DNA of 64,000 nt from JBGQMW01 sp963769845 (lineage in GTDB: Archaea > Thermoproteota > Bathyarchaeia > Bathyarchaeales > Bathycorpusculaceae). Where the stretch lies: the NCBI GenBank assembly GCA_963769845.1, contig CAVYNL010000015.1, forward strand, positions 1-64,000. The letters are read 5' to 3'. The number at the start of each line of letters is the position of its first letter. Position 1 is the stretch's first letter. The notes under the pieces were generated by a model. That model saw nothing but the letters and a program-made list of their open reading frames with translations. It was not told the DNA's origin and did no database searches. Of the stretch, positions 52,353 through 61,894 are shown in pieces. The position numbers were made by a program, and so were the translations under genes.

Positions 52353-54581
52353 TCAGAACTCTGTTAATGCCTTCTGTTTCCATTCATCCTGTTCAAGTTT
52401 GTCCAAGGTTTCTTTCTTCATGAAGCCGCCGAGCTGCTCCTTCAGTTTCTTGGCCAGCCGAGGACCGATCAGCGGTAAACTTGCCAGGTCTTCGATCGAG
52501 GCGCGTTTCAGGTCGTCCGCTGATTTGTATCCTGCGTTGAATATTATGCGGCCTCTAACTCTGCCGACGCCCTCCAGTTTTACCAGCGGCAGCAGCTCTT
52601 TCTTCACGCCTTTCTCTACCCTCTGTCTCACTTCGAGTGTGACTGGCAAAATCTGTTTGTTTCCGAATAGCAAAGCAAGCTCATGCGTGGCATGCAGCAG
52701 CCACTTTGCGTTTTCAATCGTCCTGTACAGGTCGCCCGGCTGAACTCGGAACCTTTCAATAAGCTGGTCCTCGCTCACCTCGTCGATCCAAGCGTTCAGA
52801 GTCATGGCCGTCTTCACTTCTCCGAGAAACTCTTCATATTCTATGCTATCCTCATACTGGTCAGGCGGGGCAACGATGAACTCGCACTTGTGCTCTTCCA
52901 TGAACATCTCAACCTCCTCCTGCTCTCGCGAGTACGGCCGCAACACCGGCCCCATGTCAGGCGTATGGGCAATCATGTGCAGGAAACTGAACTCGGTAAG
53001 CTCCCCAGGTTTTCTCTTCAAAGCGTCTCTGATTATGACGGCTGAAGCCGGGTCAATGTACAGTTCGCTGACACGTTTTCCAAACTTCGTTGCATTGATG
53101 TCTTGACCGAAAACCTCGATCATTTCCTCATCATACAGGTACTTCAGGATCTTGGAGATTATGCCTTTGATCGCTTCGATATCATACTGGAACGCGTAGA
53201 ACGTCTTTCCGAAAAACTCGTAGATACCCTGTTCCGTATGGGCATAGTCCGCCGCAACAGTCGCCAGCACGTGAGTCCTCATTATTCTCTCAACTGCAAG
53301 CCGCGACCAGATGCGCTCAGGCTTTGCGAGAACGTAGCTGTGCAGCAGATAGTCCGCTTCGTCGTTGGTCTTGGCTATCAGCACGGCCTCGCCGGTCTTG
53401 TCGTACTTGGGTCTTCCAGCCCTGCCGGCCATCTGCTTGTATTCCAGCACGCTTATCGGGTACCACCCGTAGCCCGGCTCGTACCTCCTGTAATCTTGGA
53501 TAATGACTGTTCTGGCGGGCAGGTTCACGCCGAAAGCCAAGGTGGGCGTCGCGGTCAAAACTTTGATTCTTCCCTCCCTGAACGCGTCTTCGATCAGCTT
53601 ACGGTGGCTACCGCCTAGACCGGCGTGGTGAAAGGCCGTGCCGCATTTGACCAGTTCGGCCAGTGACTCGCTGAGGCTTGTTCTTTCGCCAGCCGCCAAA
53701 ACCCGGTTTGCTTCATGTTCAAGCGAACGTTTCGCAGGCTTTGAAAGGGCGCCCACGATTTCTCCTGCAGCTCTCTTCGCCACGGTTGCCGCGATCTTTC
53801 TGGTCGACGTAAAGATCAGTGCCTGCCCGCCGGTCTTGACCGTGTGCAAAGCCAGGTTTATGGCTGGGTCTTTGGCATCTTTCTCTATCTTGCGCGCGTC
53901 TCCGTCTTTGTACTGAATTTCCTCGTGTAAGAGCACTCCTTCTTTGAGGTGAACGGGGCGCCATTCTGTTGTGACGTATTCCGCCTTCAACCATTGCGCG
54001 ATCTCGTCAACGTTGTTTATCGTGGCACTCAAAGCCAGAATCTGTGTGTCCGGGTTGGTCTGCATGAGCCTTGCCAAAACGACCTCAAGAGTCGGTCCGC
54101 GTTCCGCTTCGTTCAGCAGGTGCACTTCATCAGCAACCACTAGGGAAATCTCGTCCATCCATTTTGCCCTGTGTCTTAGAAGCGAGTCTGCCTTTTCGTT
54201 CGTGGTGATTATTATGTCGTATCTTTCCAGCCACGCGTCGGTGCTGTCAAAGTCTCCAGTGCTGATGCCGATTCTTATCCTTCTTCCGTCTTTCTTCGCT
54301 ATGGCCGTGTATTTTTTGAACTCTTCATACTTTTCGCTTGCCAGAGCCCTCAGAGGCGTCAGGTAAACCGTCTTGCCGTTCTTTTCAAGTATGTGTTTAA
54401 TCGCGCAGAACTCGGCGAGCAGCGTCTTTCCTGAGGCGGTTGGGCTGGCAAGAACAAGGTTCTTGCCGTCTAGGACGCCGGCTTTCACTGCCTCTTCCTG
54501 AGGCGGATACAACTCTGCGATTCCAGACCTGATTGTCAGTTCCTTTACGGCTTCTGGCAGAGGCAAATCAGCAACTTTCAC
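52353..54581 (-). CDS. hel308: Hel308-type ATP-dependent DNA helicase
   Basis: A superfamily 2 helicase that unwinds lagging strands at stalled forks. Starting at GTG 54581 (VKVADLPLPEAVKEL), about 742 residues. Motifs: ASPTASGKTLLAEF (Walker A), TTNEKADSLLR, VVADEVHLLNEAERG (DEVH), ALSATINN, HHAGLGGSHRKLIED, EYKQMAGRAGRPKYD, a winged-helix and ratchet domain, and a C-terminal helix-hairpin-helix (GRVRGRIIFNAGYKSAD, LIGPRLAKKLKEQLG). The open frame extends to 54629, but that extension is Cys/Arg-rich and unlikely to be translated. Confidence 0.9.
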   Translation of the reverse strand: MKVADLPLPEAVKELTIRSGIAELYPPQEEAVKAGVLDGKNLVLASPTASGKTLLAEFCAIKHILEKNGKTVYLTPLRALASEKYEEFKKYTAIAKKDGRRIRIGISTGDFDSTDAWLERYDIIITTNEKADSLLRHRAKWMDEISLVVADEVHLLNEAERGPTLEVVLARLMQTNPDTQILALSATINNVDEIAQWLKAEYVTTEWRPVHLKEGVLLHEEIQYKDGDARKIEKDAKDPAINLALHTVKTGGQALIFTSTRKIAATVAKRAAGEIVGALSKPAKRSLEHEANRVLAAGERTSLSESLAELVKCGTAFHHAGLGGSHRKLIEDAFREGRIKVLTATPTLAFGVNLPARTVIIQDYRRYEPGYGWYPISVLEYKQMAGRAGRPKYDKTGEAVLIAKTNDEADYLLHSYVLAKPERIWSRLAVERIMRTHVLATVAADYAHTEQGIYEFFGKTFYAFQYDIEAIKGIISKILKYLYDEEMIEVFGQDINATKFGKRVSELYIDPASAVIIRDALKRKPGELTEFSFLHMIAHTPDMGPVLRPYSREQEEVEMFMEEHKCEFIVAPPDQYEDSIEYEEFLGEVKTAMTLNAWIDEVSEDQLIERFRVQPGDLYRTIENAKWLLHATHELALLFGNKQILPVTLEVRQRVEKGVKKELLPLVKLEGVGRVRGRIIFNAGYKSADDLKRASIEDLASLPLIGPRLAKKLKEQLGGFMKKETLDKLEQDEWKQKALTEF

Positions 54582-54730
54582 TCGAACGCGCCTATCTCTT
54601 CTGCTACAACAGCATAAATGGCATCGCAATTTAAAGCGTTGCGCACAGAGGCTTTTCTTGGGCTATGTTTTTCTATTAGAGGTCTTCAATAGTAGAAATT
54701 GACCGAACGACCTGTTCAGAAGGCCTGGAA

Positions 54731-55954
54731 TTGGTAGAAAACGTGAAAGAACTGCTCAGGGCACATGAAGGGCTTGAACGCGAAGTATACTTAGACAACG
54801 AAAACTCTACCCCCGTCCCAGACGAAATCGTGGAAGCAATGCTTCCATACTACAACAAACGCGCCTACGGCAACCCGACCCTCACTCACAAACCGGGCTG
54901 GGAAGCATTCGAAGTGCTGATGGAGTCGGCACAGAAGATTGCCAGTTCCATCGGATGCAGAACGCTTGAAGAAATCAACTTCACACCTGGAGAGACAGAA
55001 GCCAACAATCTCGCACTCATGGGCACGGCTCTCGGGGCGAAAGACAAGGGCAAGAAGATCGTGATTTCAGAGATCGAACCCATAAACGTTCTGAACGTGG
55101 CAGAAATGCTCCAGAAAACCGGCTTCACTCTGACAAAGGTCCGGGTCGACCCTGAAGGGTTCTTGAACCTTGAGCAACTGAAAGGGGCCGTTGACAAAGA
55201 AACAATCCTTGTAAGCCTCTCAGCCGTAAACCATGAAATCGGCACGGTCCAGCCCATAAAAGAAGCAGCGAAGATAGTCAAAGACAGGAATCCGAACACT
55301 GTCTTTCACACGGACGCTTCAGACGCATACGGAAGAATCCCGTTCGACGTGCAACAAGCAGGCGTTGACTTGGCCACTTTGAGCAGTTACAAGATCTTGG
55401 GACCGCGTGGAGCAGGAGGCCTGTTCGTCAGAGAACGTGTTAATGTGGAGAAGGTCCTGGAGGGCCAGATAGGGACGCAGAGGCTCTGGCCTGGTGTTGA
55501 GAACACACCGCTGATCGTGGGCTTCGTGAAAGCCTCAGAATTGATGTTCAGCAACTTTGAAGAGAACGCGAGGCGTATGCGCAACCTCAGGGACAAGCTG
55601 ATGGATGGTATCATGAATGAAACATCTGACGTTTTGCTTAACGGTCCGCGTGGTGACAGGAGGTCTCCTGACAACGCTAACATCAGTTTCTTAAGGTGTG
55701 AAGGGGAAGCTCTGACGATCGAGCTAAGCTTGAGCGGCGTCTACGTTTCAAGCGGCAGCGCCTGCTCAAGAAGGCTGCTGCAGCCCAGCCACGTTCTTGT
55801 TGCGACGGGCAGGAAGTTTGACCAAGCGCATGGCAGCATTTTGATGAAGGTGACGCGGCTTCACACCGAGGAAGATATAAATTATGCTTTGGAGGTTATT
55901 CCGAGGGCAGTTCAGAGGATAAGAGGCATAACTGGTTCTACAGGAGTTGAGTGA
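54731..55954 (+). CDS. Divergent IscS/NifS-type aminotransferase of the Fe-S operon
   Basis: A 407-residue class V PLP enzyme, TTG start. The PLP lysine is kept (LSSYKILGPRGAGGLFV) and a Cys lies in the sulfur-carrier loop (SSGSACSRRLLQPSHVL). Compared with IscS, the ring-stacking His is Pro/Ile (SEIEPINVLNVAE), the Asp/Gln pocket reads FHTDASDAYGRI (Gln to Asp), and the His before the lysine is Tyr. It could be a cysteine desulfurase with altered chemistry, a selenocysteine lyase or a regulatory partner. It is the first gene of the SUF/ISC cluster and overlaps the IscU-like start. Confidence 0.82.
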   Translation: MVENVKELLRAHEGLEREVYLDNENSTPVPDEIVEAMLPYYNKRAYGNPTLTHKPGWEAFEVLMESAQKIASSIGCRTLEEINFTPGETEANNLALMGTALGAKDKGKKIVISEIEPINVLNVAEMLQKTGFTLTKVRVDPEGFLNLEQLKGAVDKETILVSLSAVNHEIGTVQPIKEAAKIVKDRNPNTVFHTDASDAYGRIPFDVQQAGVDLATLSSYKILGPRGAGGLFVRERVNVEKVLEGQIGTQRLWPGVENTPLIVGFVKASELMFSNFEENARRMRNLRDKLMDGIMNETSDVLLNGPRGDRRSPDNANISFLRCEGEALTIELSLSGVYVSSGSACSRRLLQPSHVLVATGRKFDQAHGSILMKVTRLHTEEDINYALEVIPRAVQRIRGITGSTGVE

Positions 55955-55955
55955 A

Positions 55956-56450
55956 ATGTCGCGGGCTCCATTGCCCTATAACCCGAAGATACTGGAACTG
56001 TTCAGGAACCCTAAGAACTTGGGGAAGATGGAGGATGCTACCGTGGTGGCCGTTGCGGGAAATCCTATGTGCGGTGACATGATAACCTTCTACTTGAAAA
56101 TAAACGACCAGAGTGTCATCGTGAAAGCCTCCTTCGAAAGTTACGGCTGCGCAGCGAACATAGCCACCTCGAGCATAGTTACAGAAATGGTCAAGGGGAT
56201 GAAACTCGAAGAAGCTTGGAAGATCTCCTACAAGAGCGTGGCCGAAGCCGTAGGCGGATTGCCGAGCGTGAAATTTCACTGCGGAATCCTGGCTGTCGGG
56301 GCTTTGAAGAGGGCGATCAGAAAATATTTCGGAGAGAAGAAAACGGCTCCGGGCTGGCTTGAGAAGGAACCCAGCTTCGAAGAGAAACAAGCTCTTGAAG
56401 AAGAAGAGTTGGCAAAGGTGCTTTCGAAGAAACTGAAGCCGGAAGAATGA
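55956..56450 (+). CDS. IscU/NifU-like Fe-S scaffold
   Basis: A 164-residue scaffold on which Fe-S clusters are built. The three cluster Cys are present: NPMCGDMITFYL, YGCAANIATSS and KFHCGILAVGALKRAI. The C-terminal 35-residue extension is highly charged (EKEPSFEEKQALEEEELAKVL) and not part of IscU. It starts at ATG 55956 (MSRAPLPYNPKIL); a TTG at 55947 is less likely. The neighbours are a divergent desulfurase and SufS. The next gene's ATG overlaps the stop. Confidence 0.88.
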   Translation: MSRAPLPYNPKILELFRNPKNLGKMEDATVVAVAGNPMCGDMITFYLKINDQSVIVKASFESYGCAANIATSSIVTEMVKGMKLEEAWKISYKSVAEAVGGLPSVKFHCGILAVGALKRAIRKYFGEKKTAPGWLEKEPSFEEKQALEEEELAKVLSKKLKPEE

Positions 56451-57694
56451 AAGCAATGTTAGACCCGTACAAGATTCGTGAAGACTTTCCCATACTGAAG
56501 CGCACGGTGAACGGATATCCCCTCATCTACTTCGACAACGCTTCAACCACCCAGAAACCCAAAGAGGTAATCGGCGCCATCAAAGACTTCTACGAGAACC
56601 ACAACGCCAACGTCCACCGTGCCGTTCACACTCTTTCGCAGGAAGCTTCAGAACTGTACGAGTGCGCGCATGAAGAAGTTGCCAAGTTCATAAGCGCAAG
56701 AGGCATGGAAGAAACAGTCTTCGTCAGAGGAACAACCGAAGCCATAAACCTCGTCGCCTACGCTTGGGGTCTCCACAACTTGAGCAAGAACGATGAAGTT
56801 GTCATTTCTCTGATGGAACACCACAGCAACATCGTTCCATGGGAACTAATCTCGCGTATAAAAGGCTTCAAAATCAGATACGCCAACGTGAAGAGCGATG
56901 GAACGCTTGACTATCAGTCTCTTGAAAGCCTGCTGTCCAAGAAGACAAAGATAGTCTGCTTATCTCACGTTTCAAACGTAACAGGCATCGTGAACGACGT
57001 CAAGAAAGTGGCAAAACTGGCTCATGAAAACGGAGCGCTTCTGCTAGTGGATGGGGCGCAATCAGTTCCCCACATGCCCGTCAACGTCAAAGGGCTGGAT
57101 GCAGATTTTCTTGCTTTTTCCGGGCACAAAATGCTCGGGCCGACCGGAATAGGCGTCTTGTACGGCAAGAAAGAGCTTCTTGAGAAGATGGAGCCGTTCC
57201 ACGGTGGCGGCGAGATGATTAGAGAAGTCTCTTTCGACAAGAAGAAAAAGCGCTGTTCGATCACATGGAATGTTCTTCCATGGAAGTTTGAGGCTGGAAC
57301 TCCAAACGTTGCCGACGGAATAGGCTTGATGGCGGCCGTCAAGTATCTCAAGCGCCTAGGGATGGAGAACGTGCAAGCCCACGAAGAAACGCTCACGAAA
57401 TATGCCATTCCACGAATTCAGAAATGCTGCCAGAAGGTCGAAATATACGGAACCAAAGACCCGTCAATCAAGTGCGGAATCATCCCGTTCGGCATCGAGG
57501 GCCTGAGCTCCCACGATGTTGCGCTTTTCCTCGACAACTACGGAATCATGGTCAGAAGCGGCTATCACTGTGCCCAACCACTGCATGAGCTGCTTAAGCT
57601 GAACTCTTCAGCCAGAGCAAGCTTCTACATATACAACACGCGAGAAGAAATCGACAGGCTCGGAGAAATCCTGAAGGAGATCGAGCAGTTCTGA
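56447..57694 (+). CDS. sufS: Cysteine desulfurase (SufS)
   Basis: Takes sulfur from L-cysteine and passes it to the scaffold. The 415-residue protein has IYFDNASTTQKP, RGTTEAINLVAYAW, MEHHSNIVPW (PLP-stacking His), DGAQSVPHMPVNV, SGHKMLGPTGIGVLYG (PLP Lys) and SGYHCAQPLHELL (catalytic Cys), the group II SufS set. The start is ATG 56447. Translationally coupled to the scaffold and to the 90-residue ORF after it. Confidence 0.92.
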   Translation: MKAMLDPYKIREDFPILKRTVNGYPLIYFDNASTTQKPKEVIGAIKDFYENHNANVHRAVHTLSQEASELYECAHEEVAKFISARGMEETVFVRGTTEAINLVAYAWGLHNLSKNDEVVISLMEHHSNIVPWELISRIKGFKIRYANVKSDGTLDYQSLESLLSKKTKIVCLSHVSNVTGIVNDVKKVAKLAHENGALLLVDGAQSVPHMPVNVKGLDADFLAFSGHKMLGPTGIGVLYGKKELLEKMEPFHGGGEMIREVSFDKKKKRCSITWNVLPWKFEAGTPNVADGIGLMAAVKYLKRLGMENVQAHEETLTKYAIPRIQKCCQKVEIYGTKDPSIKCGIIPFGIEGLSSHDVALFLDNYGIMVRSGYHCAQPLHELLKLNSSARASFYIYNTREEIDRLGEILKEIEQF

Positions 57695-57966
57695 TGGTCA
57701 CAATAGACGATTACGTAGCCAGGACTGAAGGCACATGCGGCAAAGAAAAAGACGTGATCGTCATTTTCAAGTACGACAAGAAAGACGAAGTGACCAAAAA
57801 AATCCTTGCCAAAGCAACGCTGAAAAAATCGATCGGAGGCATAATCTTCGAACTAACATTCAAACACTATTCTTTCAGATTTTACGGGAGTGGCAAGGCC
57901 ATCTTTCGCGACCTGAAAGACAAGACTGAACTGAATTCTCTCTTGACCGAGTTGCTCATGGTATGA
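57694..57966 (+). CDS. Small protein at the end of the Fe-S operon
   Basis: A 90-residue ORF whose ATG overlaps the sufS stop. It contains alternating hydrophobic/charged strands (VIVIFKYDKKDEVTKKIL, GGIIFELTFKHYSFRFYGSGKAIF) and a helical end (LNSLLTELLMV). Tight coupling with sufS suggests a role in Fe-S assembly or sulfur transfer, but no family is recognised and it has one Cys (GTCGKEKD). Confidence 0.7.
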   Translation: MVTIDDYVARTEGTCGKEKDVIVIFKYDKKDEVTKKILAKATLKKSIGGIIFELTFKHYSFRFYGSGKAIFRDLKDKTELNSLLTELLMV

Positions 57967-58490
57967 TTATCAAAATTTCGAACTTGGCTGGGTTAGACTC
58001 TATTTGCTAGCTAGCTAACGGTCGCCCTCTGGGCTTTTCAGATGACTTCCGACTGAACTCGCAGCACTTTGCCGAGCAACTTGCGTGTTTCTGCATCAAC
58101 TGGCGTCAGCACCCTTAACCCAATGATTCTGCCAGCTGTTTCAAGAAGTGTCAGTGATGTTATAGCATATGCTGAAAGAAAAGATGCAGACGTTTTCGAG
58201 GGTTCAGACAGATTCGCGTAACTGTATCGCATTGGAACCCGGGTTATGAAGAGGAGGATGAGCCAGCGCTGCTTGAGCGCGCTCTCGTTGAGCTTATCAG
58301 ACTGGGCAGTGCTCTCTTTTTCTCGCAGAGCTACCCTCCCAGTTTCATTTGTGGTCCAAACATCGGTTCAGAGCTTGTGGCTGGGTAGACTGGTACGTCC
58401 TGAGAACCGTGCACACGCATGGTATTTCAGCATGTGTTGGAACATTCCCGTATTCTTCTGTGGCGCGTGAAAATGATTTGGCACGCTTTT
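57967..58490. other. Decayed stretch with flippase-like and unidentified coding traces
   Basis: No intact gene. On the minus strand, 58038-58232 reads a tail (LLETAGRIIGLRVLTPVDAE then RKLLGKVLR) like the C-terminus of the flippase that follows at 58491. On the plus strand, around 58200-58380, a stretch reads WNPGYEEEDEPALLERALVE and SALFFSQSYPPSFICGPNIG before a stop, then VDWYVLRTVHTHGISACVG in another frame, which looks like coding sequence of an unrecognised protein. I interpret this as rearranged DNA at the edge of the polysaccharide locus. Confidence 0.4.
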
Positions 58491-60046
58491 CTACCTTAGG
58501 TTCTTCAGGATGGTGCTGGGTAATTTTCTAGCTTCTTTGTCAATCGCCATCAGTAATGCTATGTAGATGAGTCCTCCAATCGCCGTTTCGGCCAAAGTCG
58601 TAGTTAATCTTGTCGGGTGCGGGATTAGGTATAGAATAGCTCCCATAATAGCGCGGCGAAAACATATCTTGCGATGTTTTTCCATGGGAGTTCGACTCTT
58701 ACCATTTTGCGGACAATGCTGTATAGAATGAAGAACGCTGCAAGACTGCCTGACAAATTGATTATGCTCACACTCAGGGCCGCTTGGAAAGGCTGGTCGT
58801 GAGCAAAGCTAGTCAGAGCGTAGAAGCTTGTTGGAACAGCGATGGCCGCATAAACGTATGGCAGAGAAAAAACCAGGAATATTCGACTCCTCACCAATTG
58901 CCGCAATGACATTTTCGCTTCTTCGTCGACAGTGTCAAACCCATAGACCACGGTTCCAAAAAGGCTGGAAACTACTGAGACAAAGGAGTTCAATGCGAGA
59001 AAAATCAGAACTGGACCAGCGTCGGCATGTTCCGGCTTAAGAATCGTTACGTATGAATCTGCTAAAGCTATTGCTCCTATGGTCAAGGGTATAGCGAACA
59101 TCAGGACCATCTTCAAGGAAACCGTGATGTCTTCGCTTCTTTTTTCCGCCAGTAGTTTCGGGTAGAGTGCATATGCCAAGAAAGAAGAATAGGTAATCAC
59201 GTTGACGATTATGGCCGCAGCCCCGAGCTTGCCTCGAGCTCCCTCGCCTCCATAGGAGAGTAGCATTATTAACACAACTGTTGCCAACTGGCCGCCTGCG
59301 ACATTGTAAATGCTGATTACAGATCCTTTGAACCATTCTCGCACATAGTCGCGTCTGAATCTTTGCTTCAGCTCCTCAGCAAGCAGTCTAAGATAGTACC
59401 CTGTTTGTAGAGCGAACGCGATGATCGTTGTCACTGCGACGCCTATGAGCAGTTGGCCAAATAGGACGATAAGTACGTAGCCCACGACAACTTTGCAGAA
59501 CTGCTGTATGACTAGTCCATATCCTATGGTTCGCGGAATTCGGGTTTGAAGGCAAGATTCGAGTGCGGCAATGGAATACATCTCGACGATTTGAATAGCG
59601 ACAATATAATAGACTGGAAGATATGTCGTGCTGATCCCGAGGGCAGGGAGTATTAAAGGAATGAGCAGAACGTAGGTCAAGGTTGCTGCCGCTGAGATCC
59701 CAAGGTTGGCGACTACGCCCGTTTTGATCGCGCCTTCTCTGTCTCTTGTGGCAAATCGCATTGCCCAGAAGGGAAGCACCCCTGCCAGAAGCGCAAAAAT
59801 CCCAGCCACATCAGTAAGAGCGTTGAAGTACAGGTCATATTCTGTTTTGCTCAACGCGCGGGCCACTATGAACTGGAAGACTAGGCCGGTCGCTACGCTT
59901 ACCATTTTCGCGGCAAATATTACGTAGCCCGAATGCTCGAGCCTGAGGTCTTTTTTGGACAAGTCTACCCCTTTGTTGTTGCTTATGCATACTATCCAAT
60001 GGTATTTATTTTTGCCTTCGCTTCTTTTCCAGACGCGTTTTGGCAA
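58491..60046 (-). CDS. Polysaccharide flippase (Wzx/MATE-like), one frameshift
   Basis: Moves lipid-linked sugar units across the membrane. A long protein with about 12-14 hydrophobic helices, beginning SGYVIFAAKMVSVATGLVF and LSKTEYDLYFNALTDVAGIF, typical of oligosaccharide flippases. The main frame ends at 58625, but a one-base shift near 58650 opens MGAILYLIPHPTRLTTTLAE and a charged end DKEARKLPSTILKNLR to 58491. A TTG start at 59962 (MSKKDLRLEHSG) is plausible; the open frame reaches 60046. Confidence 0.8.
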
Positions 60047-60191
60047 CGCCAGTATATGCGGCGTGTCGGTATAGTCTTATTCTCACGAGTACTGCGCACA
60101 AACTGGCCTGAAAGCCCGCACTCTATAGATTCAATGCGTTGACCTATAATACGTGATGATGTGCCCGCTTCATGGGGCGACAGGAACGCTT

Positions 60192-60234
60192 TAGCGCGCG
60201 TGGAACCCCAGAGCGCGCGCGAGGCGCGCGTTCT
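60192..60234. repeat. Triple GCGCGC palindrome cluster
   Basis: Three GC-alternating tracts lie in 43 bases (AGCGCGCGTGG, AGAGCGCGCGCGAGG, GGCGCGCGTTC), between the flippase and glycosyltransferase promoters. Further single copies are at 61090, 61449, 61809, 61856 and 61882. Confidence 0.6.
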
Positions 60235-60235
60235 A

Positions 60236-60250
60236 GACAATTATATATTT
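60236..60250 (+). promoter_or_regulatory. TATA box of the glycosyltransferase gene
   Basis: GACAATTATATATTT lies 17-31 bases before ATG 60267, immediately downstream of a cluster of GC palindromes (60192-60234). Confidence 0.55.
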
Positions 60251-60266
60251 TTGTACTGCGTGGTCT

Positions 60267-61440
60267 ATGAAGAGAGAGAATCGAATGAAAAACGAAGACA
60301 TAACAGTAGCGTACGTTGCGGATGGGAGTAGTGTTCATACGCGAAGATTTCTCAGTTACTTGGCCAACAAAGGATTCAACATTCACTTGATAACATACAC
60401 TCCATCACGCATAGAAAACGTGAAAATTCACAATGTTGCAACCGCTCGAACGAGAATTCCTCTCAGGATTATTCAGTCTATCCGCCTGATAAGGAAAATC
60501 AAGCCAGATGTCTTGCACGCATTCTATATAACTAATAATGGTGTTGTTGCTGCTCTGTCTGGTTTTCACCCTCTCGTTCTGAGCGCATGGGGTGATGACA
60601 TCGCAACAGACCCTGAAAGATCTGGGATACTCAAGCTCTTTATCAAGTTTGCTTTGAAAGTTGCGACTCTTGTTGAAACAGCGGACGAGCTTGGACGAGA
60701 GAGGTTGGTTGAACTGGGCTGTGATTCTAGAAAGATCTTCGTGCAGAATATGGGTGTCGACACAAGTCTCTTTTCGCCCAATTCAAAGTCTGAGATTCTA
60801 AGAAAAAAGCTGGGTATAAACCATTCCTACTCGGTTGTGTGTGCTCGATGGTGGAAGCCGGAGTATCGTGTGGATGTTTGCATTAAGGCGATTCCTCTTG
60901 TTCTGCAAAGATACCCGACACGAAGTTCATATTCTTGGGCGGGGGGCCGCTCGAAAAAGATTTGAAAGATCTGACTGCAAAACTTGGGGTTTCAGAGAGT
61001 GCGCTTTTTGTTGGAAATATACCTGAGGAATGATATGGCGAGGTATCTGGCCAGTGTGGATCTTTATGTAGATACAGTGGGCGATTCGCGTGCGCGCGCG
61101 CTTGAGCTTGACTTCCAGAGGTAACACGTTGAAAGCGCGAGGAGGCGGGGGAATGGGACAGACTACGCGGCAAGCTATGGCTTGCGGAACACCGCAGCTC
61201 CTCAGCGACCATATGAACGTGAGACATGCCAACTGGTTTCGAGGTCTAATGTACAAGCAAATGGACCACCGAGACTTGGCTGAAAAGATAGTTCATCTTC
61301 TTAGAGATGAGAAGCTCAGAAAGCGAATTGGAGAAGAATCTAGAAAGGTCGTCCTGCAAACCTGTGACGTGGAAAAAATCATGGCAAAATGGGAGACGGT
61401 GTACCATTACTTGAGTGGGCATTCTCAACGTCGAGTGTGA
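60267..61440 (+). pseudogene. GT4 glycosyltransferase, frameshifted and carrying a GC-palindrome insertion
   Basis: The N-terminal domain (60267 to ~60920) reads VAYVADGSSVHTRRFLSYLANKG and DVLHAFYITNNGVVAAL; then a one-base loss near 60921 precedes FIFLGGGPLEKDLKDL, an extra base near 61030 precedes MARYLASVDLYVDTVGDS, and about 50 bases with GCGCGCGCGC at 61090 separate this from GGGGMGQTTRQAMACGTPQL. The end (RDLAEKIVHLLRDEKLRKRIGEE) is intact. It would add a sugar to a lipid-linked or surface glycan. The internal palindrome is not part of the family's sequence. Confidence 0.75.
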
Positions 61441-61894
61441 ACAAATGATCGCGCGCGCGCTTTTGCAGTAAGCCCTTTCTGATTCACTTCTTCGACAATA
61501 TGAGTCTCGCACTGGTGATGCACTTACAGCGCCCTCATGAGCTTCGCCATAGGCTTTAGCCTGATCAACTGTCTCAAGAACTTCTCCATTGCAAATCGTC
61601 GTCACGATCTTGTCGGAAATGCTGTTCAAATTGACAGTATCAACAGGTCTTAAATGCCCGAATAAAACCAACCTTTCGGACTCTTGCGTATCAAGTTCTG
61701 TTTTTCAAGCGCAATGACGTTTTCTCTAAGAAGACGCGGGAGGTGTTTTTAATCTCTCTGCGTGATAGGCATTTCAGAAACAGCACATATTGTGTGTATT
61801 GAGGTGTCCTAGCGCGCGCGATTGTTCAAGGTCGATTATTGCTTGTTCACGGTATAGCGCGCGTCGGATATTATCTGAATCTGCGTGCGCGCTG
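61441..61894. other. Gene-poor region with GC palindromes
   Basis: Contains GCGCGCGCGC tracts (61449, 61809, 61856, 61882). On the minus strand, 61671-61500 reads a protein-like segment (GHLRPVDTVNLNSISDKIVT then GEVLETVDQAKAYGEAHEGA), but it has no recognised family, and ends in a low-quality frame. No RNA recognised. Confidence 0.35.
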
